Origin: Pseudomonadales bacterium
Lineage (GTDB): Bacteria > Pseudomonadota > Gammaproteobacteria > Pseudomonadales > Azotimanducaceae
Direction of reading: 5' to 3'
Assembly: GCA_007131295.1 (NCBI GenBank)
Contig: SLQW01000009.1
Coordinates: 35,197-99,196 of the forward strand
DNA length: 64,000 bases
This document shows positions 19,792-28,123 of the stretch, piece by piece; positions within the stretch are counted from its first letter, which is position 1; every line of letters starts with the position of its first letter. Under the pieces are notes generated by a model, which saw only the letters and a list, made by a program, of their open reading frames with translations, did not search any database and was not told the DNA's origin. The position numbers and the translations under genes are program-made.

Positions 19792-20699
19792 AGGCAAAGC
19801 TGCGTGCCTGGTTTCAGGCCTCGCGCCTGCCCTCCCAGTCCTATCTGTTCCTGCCGCTGTTGCTCGGAAGCGTGCTTGCCTGGACTGTCTCCGGTCAGTG
19901 GAGCTGGACGGTCTTCGTCCTGGTGCACCTCTTCGGCCTGTTCGATCAGCTCTATATCGTCTACGCGAACGACGTCGCCGACGAGGCCACCGACCGCGAC
20001 AACTCAACGCCCACTCTTTACTCGGGTGGCTCGCGGGTGCTGGTCGAAGGGCGGCTGAATGCCGCAGCACTACTGCGCGCGGCCTGGGTCATGGCGGCGC
20101 TCGCCGTGACGACGACGGTCGCCATCGGTTTCATGGCCGGGACCTGGTTGCCTTTGTTGCTCGGTTGCATCGGCATCGCGCTGCTGTGGGCCTACAGCTT
20201 CCCTCCTCTGCGTCTGTCGTATCGCGGTGGCGGCGAACTGCTGCAGACGCTAGGGCTGGGGATGGTGCTACCGCTGCTCGCCTATGCGGCGCAGGCCGGC
20301 GATCTCGAAGGCTTTCCCTGGGCGCTGTTCGCGGTGCTGCTGCCCCTGAATCTGGCCACCGCCATCGCCACCGCATTGCCCGACGCGCCGTCCGATGCGC
20401 GGGCAAGCAAACGCACGCTGGCGGTGATGCACGGTATCGCGCCGGCGCGCAGGTTCATTCTCGTACTGATCGCGGGCGCGCTGGTGCTGCATGCGCTGTA
20501 TGCACCGCTGCTGCTCGGGATCGATGCGGTCGTGGCCCGCTGGGTGGTACTCGTGCCTGGCCTCGCGGTGGGTGCCGCGGCGCTCATTCACCTGCGTGCA
20601 GAACCAGGTACGCGCGTACTCGATGCGTTCCTGTTTCTGGCGATCCTTGCGAATCTTGCCTACGTGGCGGGGCTCATCACACTGCTGCTCTGGGGCTGA
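19788..20699 (+). CDS. UbiA/MenA-type prenyltransferase, second of a pair
   Basis: 303 residues with about eight membrane segments. The first Asp-rich motif is NDVADEATDRDN (61-72), the second DAPSDARASKRT, and the block YSFPPLRLSYRGGGELLQTL parallels the one in the first gene. The two are therefore paralogues, but diverged outside these motifs. Having two full-length, motif-complete copies around one soluble gene suggests two successive or alternative prenylation steps. The gene ends ten bases from the convergent AbgT transporter gene. Confidence 0.88.
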   Translation: MKAKLRAWFQASRLPSQSYLFLPLLLGSVLAWTVSGQWSWTVFVLVHLFGLFDQLYIVYANDVADEATDRDNSTPTLYSGGSRVLVEGRLNAAALLRAAWVMAALAVTTTVAIGFMAGTWLPLLLGCIGIALLWAYSFPPLRLSYRGGGELLQTLGLGMVLPLLAYAAQAGDLEGFPWALFAVLLPLNLATAIATALPDAPSDARASKRTLAVMHGIAPARRFILVLIAGALVLHALYAPLLLGIDAVVARWVVLVPGLAVGAAALIHLRAEPGTRVLDAFLFLAILANLAYVAGLITLLLWG

Positions 20700-20709
20700 G
20701 GTATGCAGG

Positions 20710-22263
20710 CTAGAGACTGATCGGCGCCCCCGGCCCCAGCGGCAGGTCGAAGGTGACCCAGACGGTGAGCAGGGCGGACCAGGCCAGCAGCAGAGCGATA
20801 GAGTAGGGGATCATGGTGGCGATGAGGGTGCCGAGGCCGGCTCGCTTGTCGTACTGCTGGGTGAAGGCAAGCACGAGGGCGAAGTAGGGCATCAACGGCG
20901 TGATGATGTTAGTAACCGAGTCGCCGATCCGATAGGCCATCTGGGTAGCTTCCGGTGATATGCCGAGCAGGTAGAGCATCGGCACGAACACCGGGCCCAT
21001 GATCGCCCACTTGGCGGAGGCGCTACCGATCAGCAGATTGATGCCGGCGGCGAGCAGGACGAAGATGAGCAGCAGCGGCAGGGTGCCGGGGTCGATCGCC
21101 GCAAGGAGCTGGGAACCGCCGATGGCGGTGATCAGGCCCAGGTTCGTCCAGCCGAACCAGGCAACGAACTGTGCTGCGAAGAACATCAACACCAGGTAGA
21201 CCGCCATGGTCTCCATGGTCCGCTCCATGCTGCGGATGACATCGCCGCCGTCCGCGAAGCTGCCCGAGAGCTTGCCGTAGACGACGCCACAAAGCGCCGC
21301 CCACAGGGCAATCACCACCACGATGCCGTTGATGAACGGCGAGCGCAGGATGCTGCCGGTTTCCGGGTCGCGCAGGACGCCGTCAGCAGGAACGAGGCCC
21401 GCCAGGATCAGCGCCAGCGTCACCAGGGTCACCACGCCCGCACCGCGCAGACCGCGCCGTTCCGCGTCCGTTTCGCCGCTCGAATCGTCCTGCCCGGGCA
21501 TCTCGGGCGGCAGCTCGGCCGGGGCCAGGCGTCTTTCGGTGACGAACTCGGTGACGAGGGTCACGACCACCGCGATCAGGAACGTGGAGGCGATGATGAA
21601 CCACCAGTTGCCCGCGGCCGTGACCTCGTAGTCGGGGTTGACGAAGCGCACCGCTTCCGTGGACAGCCCCGCCAGCAGCGCGTCGAGCGGACCGATCAGC
21701 AGGTTGGCCGAAAAGCCGGCCGAGACGCCGGCGAAGGCGGCAGCGATGCCCGCCACCGGGTGGCGACCGGCGGCTATGAACACCAGAGCGGCCAAGGGGA
21801 TCAGCACCACGTAGCCGGAGTCGACGGCGATAGAGGAAAGCACGCCGGCGAGCACCACGAAGAACGTCAGCAGGCTCGTCGGGGCCGCCATCACCAGGCG
21901 CTTCAAGAGCACGTCGAGCAGACCGGAGCGTTCGGCGATGCCGATGCCGAGCATGGCCACCAGTACGGTCCCGAGGGGGGCGAAGCCGGTGAAGTTAGTC
22001 ACGGTACCGGCCAGGATCCGGCGGATGCCCTCGCCGGAGAGAAGATTCACCGTATCGATGCGCTCACCGCTGACAGGATGGGTGGCGCTGACTCCGAACA
22101 GGGCGCAGACCGCGGAGAGGATCAGCACCAGTATGGCCATCCAGGCGAACAGCAGGGCCGGGTGCGGTAGCCGGTTGCCCGCACTCTCGATAGCGTTCAG
22201 GATGCGCCCGAGCCGTCCAGGAGCCGCCGTGTCCGTCGTCGCCCCATTGTCATCTCGGATCAT
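20710..22263 (-). CDS. AbgT family transporter (p-aminobenzoyl-glutamate type)
   Basis: 517 residues from the ATG at 22263. The protein opens with IESAGNRLPHPALLFAWM, the typical start of AbgT proteins, and contains about twelve membrane segments with the conserved GYVVLIPLAALVF and NLLIGPLDALLAG blocks. E. coli AbgT imports p-aminobenzoyl-glutamate, a folate breakdown product, and other members export sulfonamides; direction here is unknown. A perfect hairpin lies 22 bases upstream of the start. Confidence 0.9.
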   Translation of the reverse strand: MIRDDNGATTDTAAPGRLGRILNAIESAGNRLPHPALLFAWMAILVLILSAVCALFGVSATHPVSGERIDTVNLLSGEGIRRILAGTVTNFTGFAPLGTVLVAMLGIGIAERSGLLDVLLKRLVMAAPTSLLTFFVVLAGVLSSIAVDSGYVVLIPLAALVFIAAGRHPVAGIAAAFAGVSAGFSANLLIGPLDALLAGLSTEAVRFVNPDYEVTAAGNWWFIIASTFLIAVVVTLVTEFVTERRLAPAELPPEMPGQDDSSGETDAERRGLRGAGVVTLVTLALILAGLVPADGVLRDPETGSILRSPFINGIVVVIALWAALCGVVYGKLSGSFADGGDVIRSMERTMETMAVYLVLMFFAAQFVAWFGWTNLGLITAIGGSQLLAAIDPGTLPLLLIFVLLAAGINLLIGSASAKWAIMGPVFVPMLYLLGISPEATQMAYRIGDSVTNIITPLMPYFALVLAFTQQYDKRAGLGTLIATMIPYSIALLLAWSALLTVWVTFDLPLGPGAPISL

Positions 22264-22284
22264 GCCTGGTCTCCGTTCTGGCAC

Positions 22285-22304
22285 GCCCCGGCATGCCCCG
22301 GGGC
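22285..22304. promoter_or_regulatory. Hairpin in the divergent AbgT/kinase intergenic region
   Basis: GCCCCGG-CATGCC-CCGGGGC is a perfect seven-base-pair stem with a six-base loop, inside the 84-bp gap between the divergent AbgT and kinase genes. It could be an operator or an RNA hairpin in the AbgT leader. In so GC-rich a genome such stems also arise by chance. Confidence 0.35.
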
Positions 22305-22347
22305 ACCATAGCGGGCGCGCTCCGGTGCCAGCAAGCGGGCGCAGAGA

Positions 22348-23352
22348 GTGAGGTCGAGCCGCCGCGGCCGCCTCGGGATCATCGCCAATCCTATGGCCGG
22401 GCGTGACGTCCGCCGGCTCGCCGCCAGAGCCTCGGAAGTCACGCATCAAGCTAAACGCGACATGGTGGCGCGTATCGCCGCCGGTGCGGATACGGCCGGC
22501 GTGGAGTCCATCGTGGTGCAGGCTGAGCCGTTCCGGATCGCCACCGGCGCGGTGGAATCCATGGAACTCGCCGCCCGCGTGCAGGTGGTGGGGGAGGGAT
22601 GCCGGCGCTACCACAACGGCCCCGAGGACACGGTGGCCGCCATTGCGGCCATGCGCGATCTCGGCGTGACCGCCCTGGTGGTGCTCGGTGGAGATGGCAC
22701 CAACCGGATCGTCGCCCAGGCCTGGCCGGACGCTGCGCTGGTCCCGGTGTCCACGGGGACCAATAACGTCTTTCCGCGCATGGTCGAACCGACTCTGGCG
22801 GGCGCCGCGGCCGGGCTCGTTGCAGCCGGCCGGGTGCCGCTGCATGCGCATTCTCGTAGGGTGAAGGTAATCCGCGTTCGTCCCTACGATGGGCCGTCAA
22901 CGCTGGCGTTGGTGGATGCGGTCCTGTTGCGGGACGACTTCAGGGGTAATCTGCTGCCGGTGGATCCGACCAAAATCGATCGCATCCTGCTCACGGTGGC
23001 TTCCCCGGCCGCGGTGGGTATGTCGCCGGTGGGTGGGCTGCTGGTACCCGTCAGCGCTGAAGAGGAAGGCGGTCTCCTGGTCACCTGCAACCGCAGCAGC
23101 GGCGACAGGCGTGTGCAGGTCCCGATTTCGCCAGGTTTGTACCGGGAAGTGCGGGTCGCCGAGGCCCATCGGGTGGCGGCGGCCGTGACTTTGCTGTTCG
23201 AAGGGCCCGGCGTGATCGCCCTCGACGGGGACCGTGAGGTGAAACTCGGTGCCCGCCAACGGGCGCGGTTGCACGTGGAGCGCACCGGGCCGCGGCTTAT
23301 CGACGTCGATGCGGTCCTGCGGCGGGCGGCACAAGACGGGCTGTTCGGTTGA
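22348..23352 (+). CDS. AcoX-like ATP-NAD-kinase-fold protein
   Basis: 334 residues from a GTG. It opens RLGIIANPMAGRDVRRL, as in the AcoX and ATP-NAD-kinase group, with the nucleotide-binding VVLGGDGTNR (112-121) and STGTNNVFP (135-143). The NAD-kinase fold is clear, but the N-terminal pattern is that of AcoX, a protein of unknown activity found beside acetoin dehydrogenase genes. No acetoin genes are nearby. The start has no clear ribosome site; the gene is divergent from AbgT and lies 59 bases before fabV. Confidence 0.82.
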   Translation: MRSSRRGRLGIIANPMAGRDVRRLAARASEVTHQAKRDMVARIAAGADTAGVESIVVQAEPFRIATGAVESMELAARVQVVGEGCRRYHNGPEDTVAAIAAMRDLGVTALVVLGGDGTNRIVAQAWPDAALVPVSTGTNNVFPRMVEPTLAGAAAGLVAAGRVPLHAHSRRVKVIRVRPYDGPSTLALVDAVLLRDDFRGNLLPVDPTKIDRILLTVASPAAVGMSPVGGLLVPVSAEEEGGLLVTCNRSSGDRRVQVPISPGLYREVRVAEAHRVAAAVTLLFEGPGVIALDGDREVKLGARQRARLHVERTGPRLIDVDAVLRRAAQDGLFG

Positions 23353-23411
23353 GCCGGCGGCTGCGGTTACACTTGCCCGCTGCATGCTGAAAGGCCTTTG
23401 GGGGAACCTCG

Positions 23412-24602
23412 ATGATCGTCAAACCTCGCGTACGTGGCTTCATTTGCACCACGGCTCATCCGGTGGGTTGTGCCGCCAACGTGGCGGAGCAAGTGGGCTA
23501 CGTCCGCGGCCGCCCGGCGCTCGCCGATGGCCCGAAGAACGTGCTTGTGATCGGTGCCTCCGGCGGCTACGGCCTGCCTTCGCGGATCAGCGCGGCCTTC
23601 GGTGCCGGCGCCGCGACACTCGGGCTGTCGTTCGAGAAACCGCCCACCGAAACGCGAACCGCCTCTGCCGGCTGGTACAACAATCGCGCCTTCGACAAGC
23701 TCGCCATGGAAGCTGGACTGTGGGCGCGGACGCTGGACGGCGATGCCTTCTCCGACGACATGAAGGCGCAGACGATCGATGTCATCAGAAAGGAAATGGG
23801 CCCTATCGATCTCGTCGTCTACAGCCTGGCCTCGCCGGTGCGCACGGATCCGGAAACGGGTGAGACCTATCGCAGTGCAATCAAACCGTTGGGGGAAACG
23901 TTCCACGTCAAGACGCTGAACGTAGACAAGGCGGAGGTCCACGAGGTGGATCTCGAGCCGGCCACCGAGGAAGAGACGCAGGCCACGGTCAAGGTGATGG
24001 GTGGTGAGGACTGGGAACGCTGGATGCACGCGCTTGCGGATGCGGGCGTACTCGCCGATGGCTGTCAGACCGTGTCCTACACCTACATTGGCAGCGAACT
24101 CACCTGGCCGATCTACTGGCACGCGACGCTGGGCAAGGCAAAGGAGGATCTCGACAGGGCGGCAAGCGCCATCGATGCGCACCTCAAAACACTCGCTGGC
24201 AAGGCCAAGGTCGCAGTGCTGAAATGCGTCACGACCCAGTCCAGCGCCGCCATCCCCGTGGTGCCGCTCTACGCGTCGCTTTTGTTCAAGGTGATGAAGG
24301 AGCAGGGGAGTCACGAGAGCTGTATGGAACACGTGCAACGGCTGTTCGAGACCCAGCTTTACGGCGACGGTGAGCAGCGCCTCGACGAGCAGGGACGCAT
24401 CCGGGTCGACGATCTCGAGCTGTCCGACGCGGTGCAGAACGAAGTGAAGCGGCGCTGGCCGCAGGTCACCACTGAAAACCTCGACGAACTCACCGATTTC
24501 GCCGGCTTCCGTTATGACTTCCTGCGGATCTTCGGTTTCGGCGTGCCCGGAGTCGACTACGAAGCCGAAGTGGATCCGCAGCGCATCGAGCCCATCGGGT
24601 AA
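23412..24602 (+). CDS. fabV: Enoyl-ACP reductase FabV
   Basis: 396 residues. The long-form SDR reductase FabV is recognised by MIVKPRVRGFICTTAHPVGC at the start, the NAD-binding VIGASGGYGLPSRI (46-59) and the Tyr-x8-Lys active site YWHATLGKAK (Tyr235, Lys244). It completes each elongation cycle of fatty-acid synthesis by reducing enoyl-ACP. FabV enzymes are known to be insensitive to triclosan, unlike FabI. Whether the genome also has fabI cannot be seen here. Confidence 0.97.
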   Translation: MIVKPRVRGFICTTAHPVGCAANVAEQVGYVRGRPALADGPKNVLVIGASGGYGLPSRISAAFGAGAATLGLSFEKPPTETRTASAGWYNNRAFDKLAMEAGLWARTLDGDAFSDDMKAQTIDVIRKEMGPIDLVVYSLASPVRTDPETGETYRSAIKPLGETFHVKTLNVDKAEVHEVDLEPATEEETQATVKVMGGEDWERWMHALADAGVLADGCQTVSYTYIGSELTWPIYWHATLGKAKEDLDRAASAIDAHLKTLAGKAKVAVLKCVTTQSSAAIPVVPLYASLLFKVMKEQGSHESCMEHVQRLFETQLYGDGEQRLDEQGRIRVDDLELSDAVQNEVKRRWPQVTTENLDELTDFAGFRYDFLRIFGFGVPGVDYEAEVDPQRIEPIG

Positions 24603-24684
24603 CGGCTACGCCGGGTGCGCATCGCATCCTCGCGATCGCTCGGGCAAGCTGTAGCATCCGCCCGCTGCTCCGAAGGGAACCGCC

Positions 24685-26088
24685 TTGGCCTGGATCGACT
24701 ACGTACTCACGCAATTTTCGAACTTCGTCTGGGGCTATCTGGTCCTGTGGCTCCTGCTCGGAGCCGGTTTTTGGCTGCTGTTTTATTCTCGCGGACTTGC
24801 CTATCGCCACTTCCATCATGCCTTCCAGCTTTTGACCGGACGTTGGGACCGGCATGATGACCCGGGGGATATCACGCATTTTCAGGCGCTGTCCGCTGCG
24901 CTCTCGGGAACGCTGGGTCTCGGCAACATTGCCGGCGTGGCGGTGGCGATCTTCGTTGGTGGCCCCGGTGCGATTTTCTGGATGTGGCTGACCGGCCTGC
25001 TCGGAGTCACGCTGAAGTTCTTCACCTGCTCGCTCGCGATCATGTATCGAGGGCGCGACTCCATGGGCGTACTTCAGGGTGGCCCGATGTACGTCATTCG
25101 CGAGGGCCTGCCTAAACGCTGGTATCCGCTGGCCGTGTTCTTCGCCGTTGCCGCCATGTTCGGCACGCTACCTGTGTTCCAGGTCAATCAGCTCACGCAG
25201 ATCGTCCGCGACGTCATTGCCATACCGCAGGGTTGGGCGATGGCCGATGCCCACTTCGGCTTCGATCTCGGCTTCGGTCTCGTGGTGGCGTTCATGGTGG
25301 GCGTTGTGATCTTCGGCGGTATCAGCCGTGTCGGATACACGGCGGCGCGGATCGTACCTTTCATGGTACTGATCTACCTCGCCGCTTCGGTGTGGATTCT
25401 CATCGACAATGCCGGCGCTATTCCTGCGGCGTTCGCCTTGATCTTCAGCGATGCTTTCACCGGTCAGGCCGCGGCAGGAGGTTTCCTCGGTGCGCTGCTT
25501 GTGGGTGTGCGGCAGGGCGCGTTCTCCAACGAAGCCGGGATCGGTAACGAGTCTCTTGCCCACGGTGCCGCCCGAACCAAGGTGCCGGTTCGCGAGGGAC
25601 TCGTGGCCATGATCGGCCCGGTGGTGGATACGCTTATCGTCTGCACTGCGACGGCACTGGTGATCCTCGTGACCGGTGTCTGGGAGCTGGGTACGGACAG
25701 CGGCGTCACCATGACCGCACAGGCCTTCGAGAGCGCACTCGGTGCCTTCGGTCCATGGTTGCTGGTGCTGCTGGTGGTGTTTTTCAGCGTCAGCACCATG
25801 TTCACGTTCTGGTACTACGGTGCGAAGTGCCTGGGTTTCCTCATCGGAGCGCAGAAACAGCACTACTACCGCTGGTTTTACGTGCTTCTCGTAGTGGTGG
25901 GTTCGGTGCTTTCAATTGACGCGGTGGTTGGTCTGATCACCGGCATGTACGGTCTGATGGCGATTCCGACCGTGATCTCCACCCTGCTGCTGGCACCGAG
26001 AGTCATGTCGCATGCGCGTGACTACCTCTCCCGCAGCGAGGCCGAGCGTGCCCGCTGGACGGCGGATCAGGATCTCGAACGGACCTGA
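24685..26088 (+). CDS. Sodium:alanine symporter family (AGCS) transporter
   Basis: 467 residues from a TTG at 24685, with AAGGGA about seven bases upstream. The protein has about ten membrane segments and the AGCS hallmarks GTLGLGNIAGVAVAIFVGGPG and RQGAFSNEAGIGNESLAHGA. The family imports alanine or glycine with sodium. It stands alone, 82 bases after fabV. Confidence 0.93.
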   Translation: MAWIDYVLTQFSNFVWGYLVLWLLLGAGFWLLFYSRGLAYRHFHHAFQLLTGRWDRHDDPGDITHFQALSAALSGTLGLGNIAGVAVAIFVGGPGAIFWMWLTGLLGVTLKFFTCSLAIMYRGRDSMGVLQGGPMYVIREGLPKRWYPLAVFFAVAAMFGTLPVFQVNQLTQIVRDVIAIPQGWAMADAHFGFDLGFGLVVAFMVGVVIFGGISRVGYTAARIVPFMVLIYLAASVWILIDNAGAIPAAFALIFSDAFTGQAAAGGFLGALLVGVRQGAFSNEAGIGNESLAHGAARTKVPVREGLVAMIGPVVDTLIVCTATALVILVTGVWELGTDSGVTMTAQAFESALGAFGPWLLVLLVVFFSVSTMFTFWYYGAKCLGFLIGAQKQHYYRWFYVLLVVVGSVLSIDAVVGLITGMYGLMAIPTVISTLLLAPRVMSHARDYLSRSEAERARWTADQDLERT

Positions 26089-26095
26089 TTCCTTA

Positions 26096-26362
26096 TCAGA
26101 GCTTGCGGAAGCGAAAATGCACGAACAGGCGGCCGTGGTTGTCCCTGTCCTTGTCGAGCCGGTGGTAGCGGGCGCGGATGTCCTTGCGCTGCAGAAAGCG
26201 CAGGACCCGTTTCTTGAGCTGCCCGCTGCCCTTGCCCGGAATGATTTCCACCGTGGTGATGCGCCGGCGTTCTGCTTCGTCCAGCACCCGCTCGAGTTCG
26301 GCCTCGATCAGCGCACCCTTGTTGAAAATCGGGTGGAGATCGAGTGTCAGCTTCGCTCCCAT
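26096..26362 (-). CDS. Stand-alone small Smr-domain protein
   Basis: 88 residues that make up one Smr domain. The LDLH motif is at 7-10 and the glycine loop PGKGSGQLK at about 42-50, which is the T/P-G-x-G loop of Smr domains. Smr domains are nucleases or nucleic-acid binders found at the C-terminus of MutS2, in plant proteins and as free-standing small proteins; E. coli SmrA and SmrB act on RNA, SmrB at collided ribosomes. Here there is no added N-terminal domain. It is divergent from the thiamine-binding gene, 35 bases away. Confidence 0.88.
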   Translation of the reverse strand: MGAKLTLDLHPIFNKGALIEAELERVLDEAERRRITTVEIIPGKGSGQLKKRVLRFLQRKDIRARYHRLDKDRDNHGRLFVHFRFRKL

Positions 26363-26397
26363 ACGCTGTCGATCCTGACTTTCCAGGGAGGTTCATT

Positions 26398-26712
26398 ATG
26401 AAAGTGAGTCTGGAGATCTGTCTCGTACCCATCGGTGTCGGGACCTCGGTCTCGGCCTACGTCGCTGCGTGCCAGGAAGTGCTGGCCGAGGCCGGGCTCG
26501 AGCCGCAGATGCATGCCTACGGCACCAACGTCGAGGGTGAGTGGGACGACGTCTTTGCTGCGCTCAAGCGCTGTCATGAGCGGGTTCACGCCATGGGCGC
26601 TGCACGCATTTTCACGTCGCTCAAGGTCGGCACGCGAACCGATCGCCTGCAGACGCTCGCCGAAAAGATCAGCAGCGTCGAACGCCAACTGCAGACCAGT
26701 CAGGATCAGTGA
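26398..26712 (+). CDS. MTH1187/DUF77 thiamine-binding family protein
   Basis: 104 residues from the ATG at 26398, with GGGAGG about six bases before it. It matches the family start KVSLEICLVPIGVGTSVSAYV and the central AYGTNVEGEWDDVF. The family forms small tetramers that bind thiamine or its precursors in a cleft; a transport or sensing role is not settled. It precedes mgtE by 19 bases, so the pair may be co-expressed. Confidence 0.9.
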   Translation: MKVSLEICLVPIGVGTSVSAYVAACQEVLAEAGLEPQMHAYGTNVEGEWDDVFAALKRCHERVHAMGAARIFTSLKVGTRTDRLQTLAEKISSVERQLQTSQDQ

Positions 26713-26731
26713 GCCGAGGAGATTCAGGGCC

Positions 26732-28102
26732 ATGCTGATCGATACCCGCAATCTGGAGGCGGACGCCCGGGAAATGCGCGATGCATTGAAGCAGCGCGAA
26801 GTTCCCAGAGCACTCAACATCATCGATCGAGTATCGCCTCTGCGGACGGCACGCCTGCTTGCGGATGCGCCCCCGGACACGCTGCTGCCCTTCATGGCGG
26901 GCCTCGAGGTTGGCTACGCGGCGGACGTGGTCGAGCACTTCCCTTCGGCGCTGGCGGCTCAGTATCTGGCCGAAATTGACCAGGGTCGGGCCGGGACCAT
27001 CCTCTCAGAGATGGATATCGAGCGTGTGGTCGACATGCTGCGGCATCTGCCGGAGGAACCGCGCACTGCACTACTCGATCAGTTCGAGGCGGGCTATCGG
27101 CAGCAGGTGGAAACGCTGGCGAGTTTCCCTGAAGGCTCCTGCGGTGCGGCCATGTCGCCTCATTTTCTCGCCGTCGAGGAGGAGGCGAGAGTGCATGAAG
27201 TGCTCGACGCCGTGCGCTCTGCCAGTGGGGTCGCTCAGCGGGTGCCCTATGTCTACGTTCTGCGAGCGAATGGCAAACTCGCGGGCGTGGTTTCGCTGCG
27301 TGATCTGATCACGGCCAACCCTGACAGCATCATCTCGCGCGTCATGGTGAGCGACGTTGTGACCGTCCGTACCCGTGACGATGCCGAAGACGCGGCACGC
27401 CGGATCCGCTCTCGCCATCTGAAAATGCTGCCGGTGGTCGACGACAGCGACGTGCTGCGCGGGGTGCTCACCATCGAGCATGCGGTCGAGATTCTCGCGG
27501 CCGGGGTGGCCGAGAGTTTCGTTGCCGTGAATGCGGCATCGCCGGACGAGTCGTTCTTCACGCCGCCGCGACAAGCCGTCAAAAAACGGCTGCCATGGAT
27601 GGCTGCCAACATTTTCCTCAACCTCGGCGCGGTCATGGTGATTGCCGGCTTCGAGGACACCATCGCCACGGTCGCGATCCTCGCGGCGTTCCTGCCCATG
27701 ATCACTGACATGGGGGGCAACGTAGGCATTCAGGCGCTGTCGGTGTCGATCCGCAGCATGGCGCTCGGGGAAGCACGCATCGGCGACATCTGGAAGGCGG
27801 TGAACAAAGAAGTGACCATCGGGCTGGTCAATGGTGCGGCGCTCGGGGCGTTGTTCTGTGTGGTCGCGTACCTCTTCGAGGCGAACATGGTGCTGGCGCT
27901 GGTAGCGGGCTTCGCGCTCGGCTGCAACGTCCTGCTCGCCGGTGTCGTGGGTGGCACCATCCCCTTCATCATCCGCCGTCTGGGAGGAGACCCGGCGATG
28001 ATGACCGGGCCGGTGCTGACCACGATCACAGACATCACCGGGGTGACGATCTACCTTGGGCTCGCGACGGTGTTCCTCACCGGGTTGATGGCCGCGGCCT
28101 GA
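26732..28102 (+). CDS. mgtE: MgtE family magnesium transporter
   Basis: 456 residues from the ATG at 26732. Layout: an acidic superhelical N-domain (1-130), two CBS domains (about 135-255), a plug helix, then five membrane helices (about 285-456). The pore segment PMITDMGGNVGIQA carries the Asp and Gly-Asn of MgtE ion sites. In the family, the N-domain and CBS domains sense cytosolic magnesium and close the pore. Length and order are complete. Confidence 0.96.
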   Translation: MLIDTRNLEADAREMRDALKQREVPRALNIIDRVSPLRTARLLADAPPDTLLPFMAGLEVGYAADVVEHFPSALAAQYLAEIDQGRAGTILSEMDIERVVDMLRHLPEEPRTALLDQFEAGYRQQVETLASFPEGSCGAAMSPHFLAVEEEARVHEVLDAVRSASGVAQRVPYVYVLRANGKLAGVVSLRDLITANPDSIISRVMVSDVVTVRTRDDAEDAARRIRSRHLKMLPVVDDSDVLRGVLTIEHAVEILAAGVAESFVAVNAASPDESFFTPPRQAVKKRLPWMAANIFLNLGAVMVIAGFEDTIATVAILAAFLPMITDMGGNVGIQALSVSIRSMALGEARIGDIWKAVNKEVTIGLVNGAALGALFCVVAYLFEANMVLALVAGFALGCNVLLAGVVGGTIPFIIRRLGGDPAMMTGPVLTTITDITGVTIYLGLATVFLTGLMAAA

Positions 28103-28123
28103 GGTGGCTCCTGGCCCACGATG

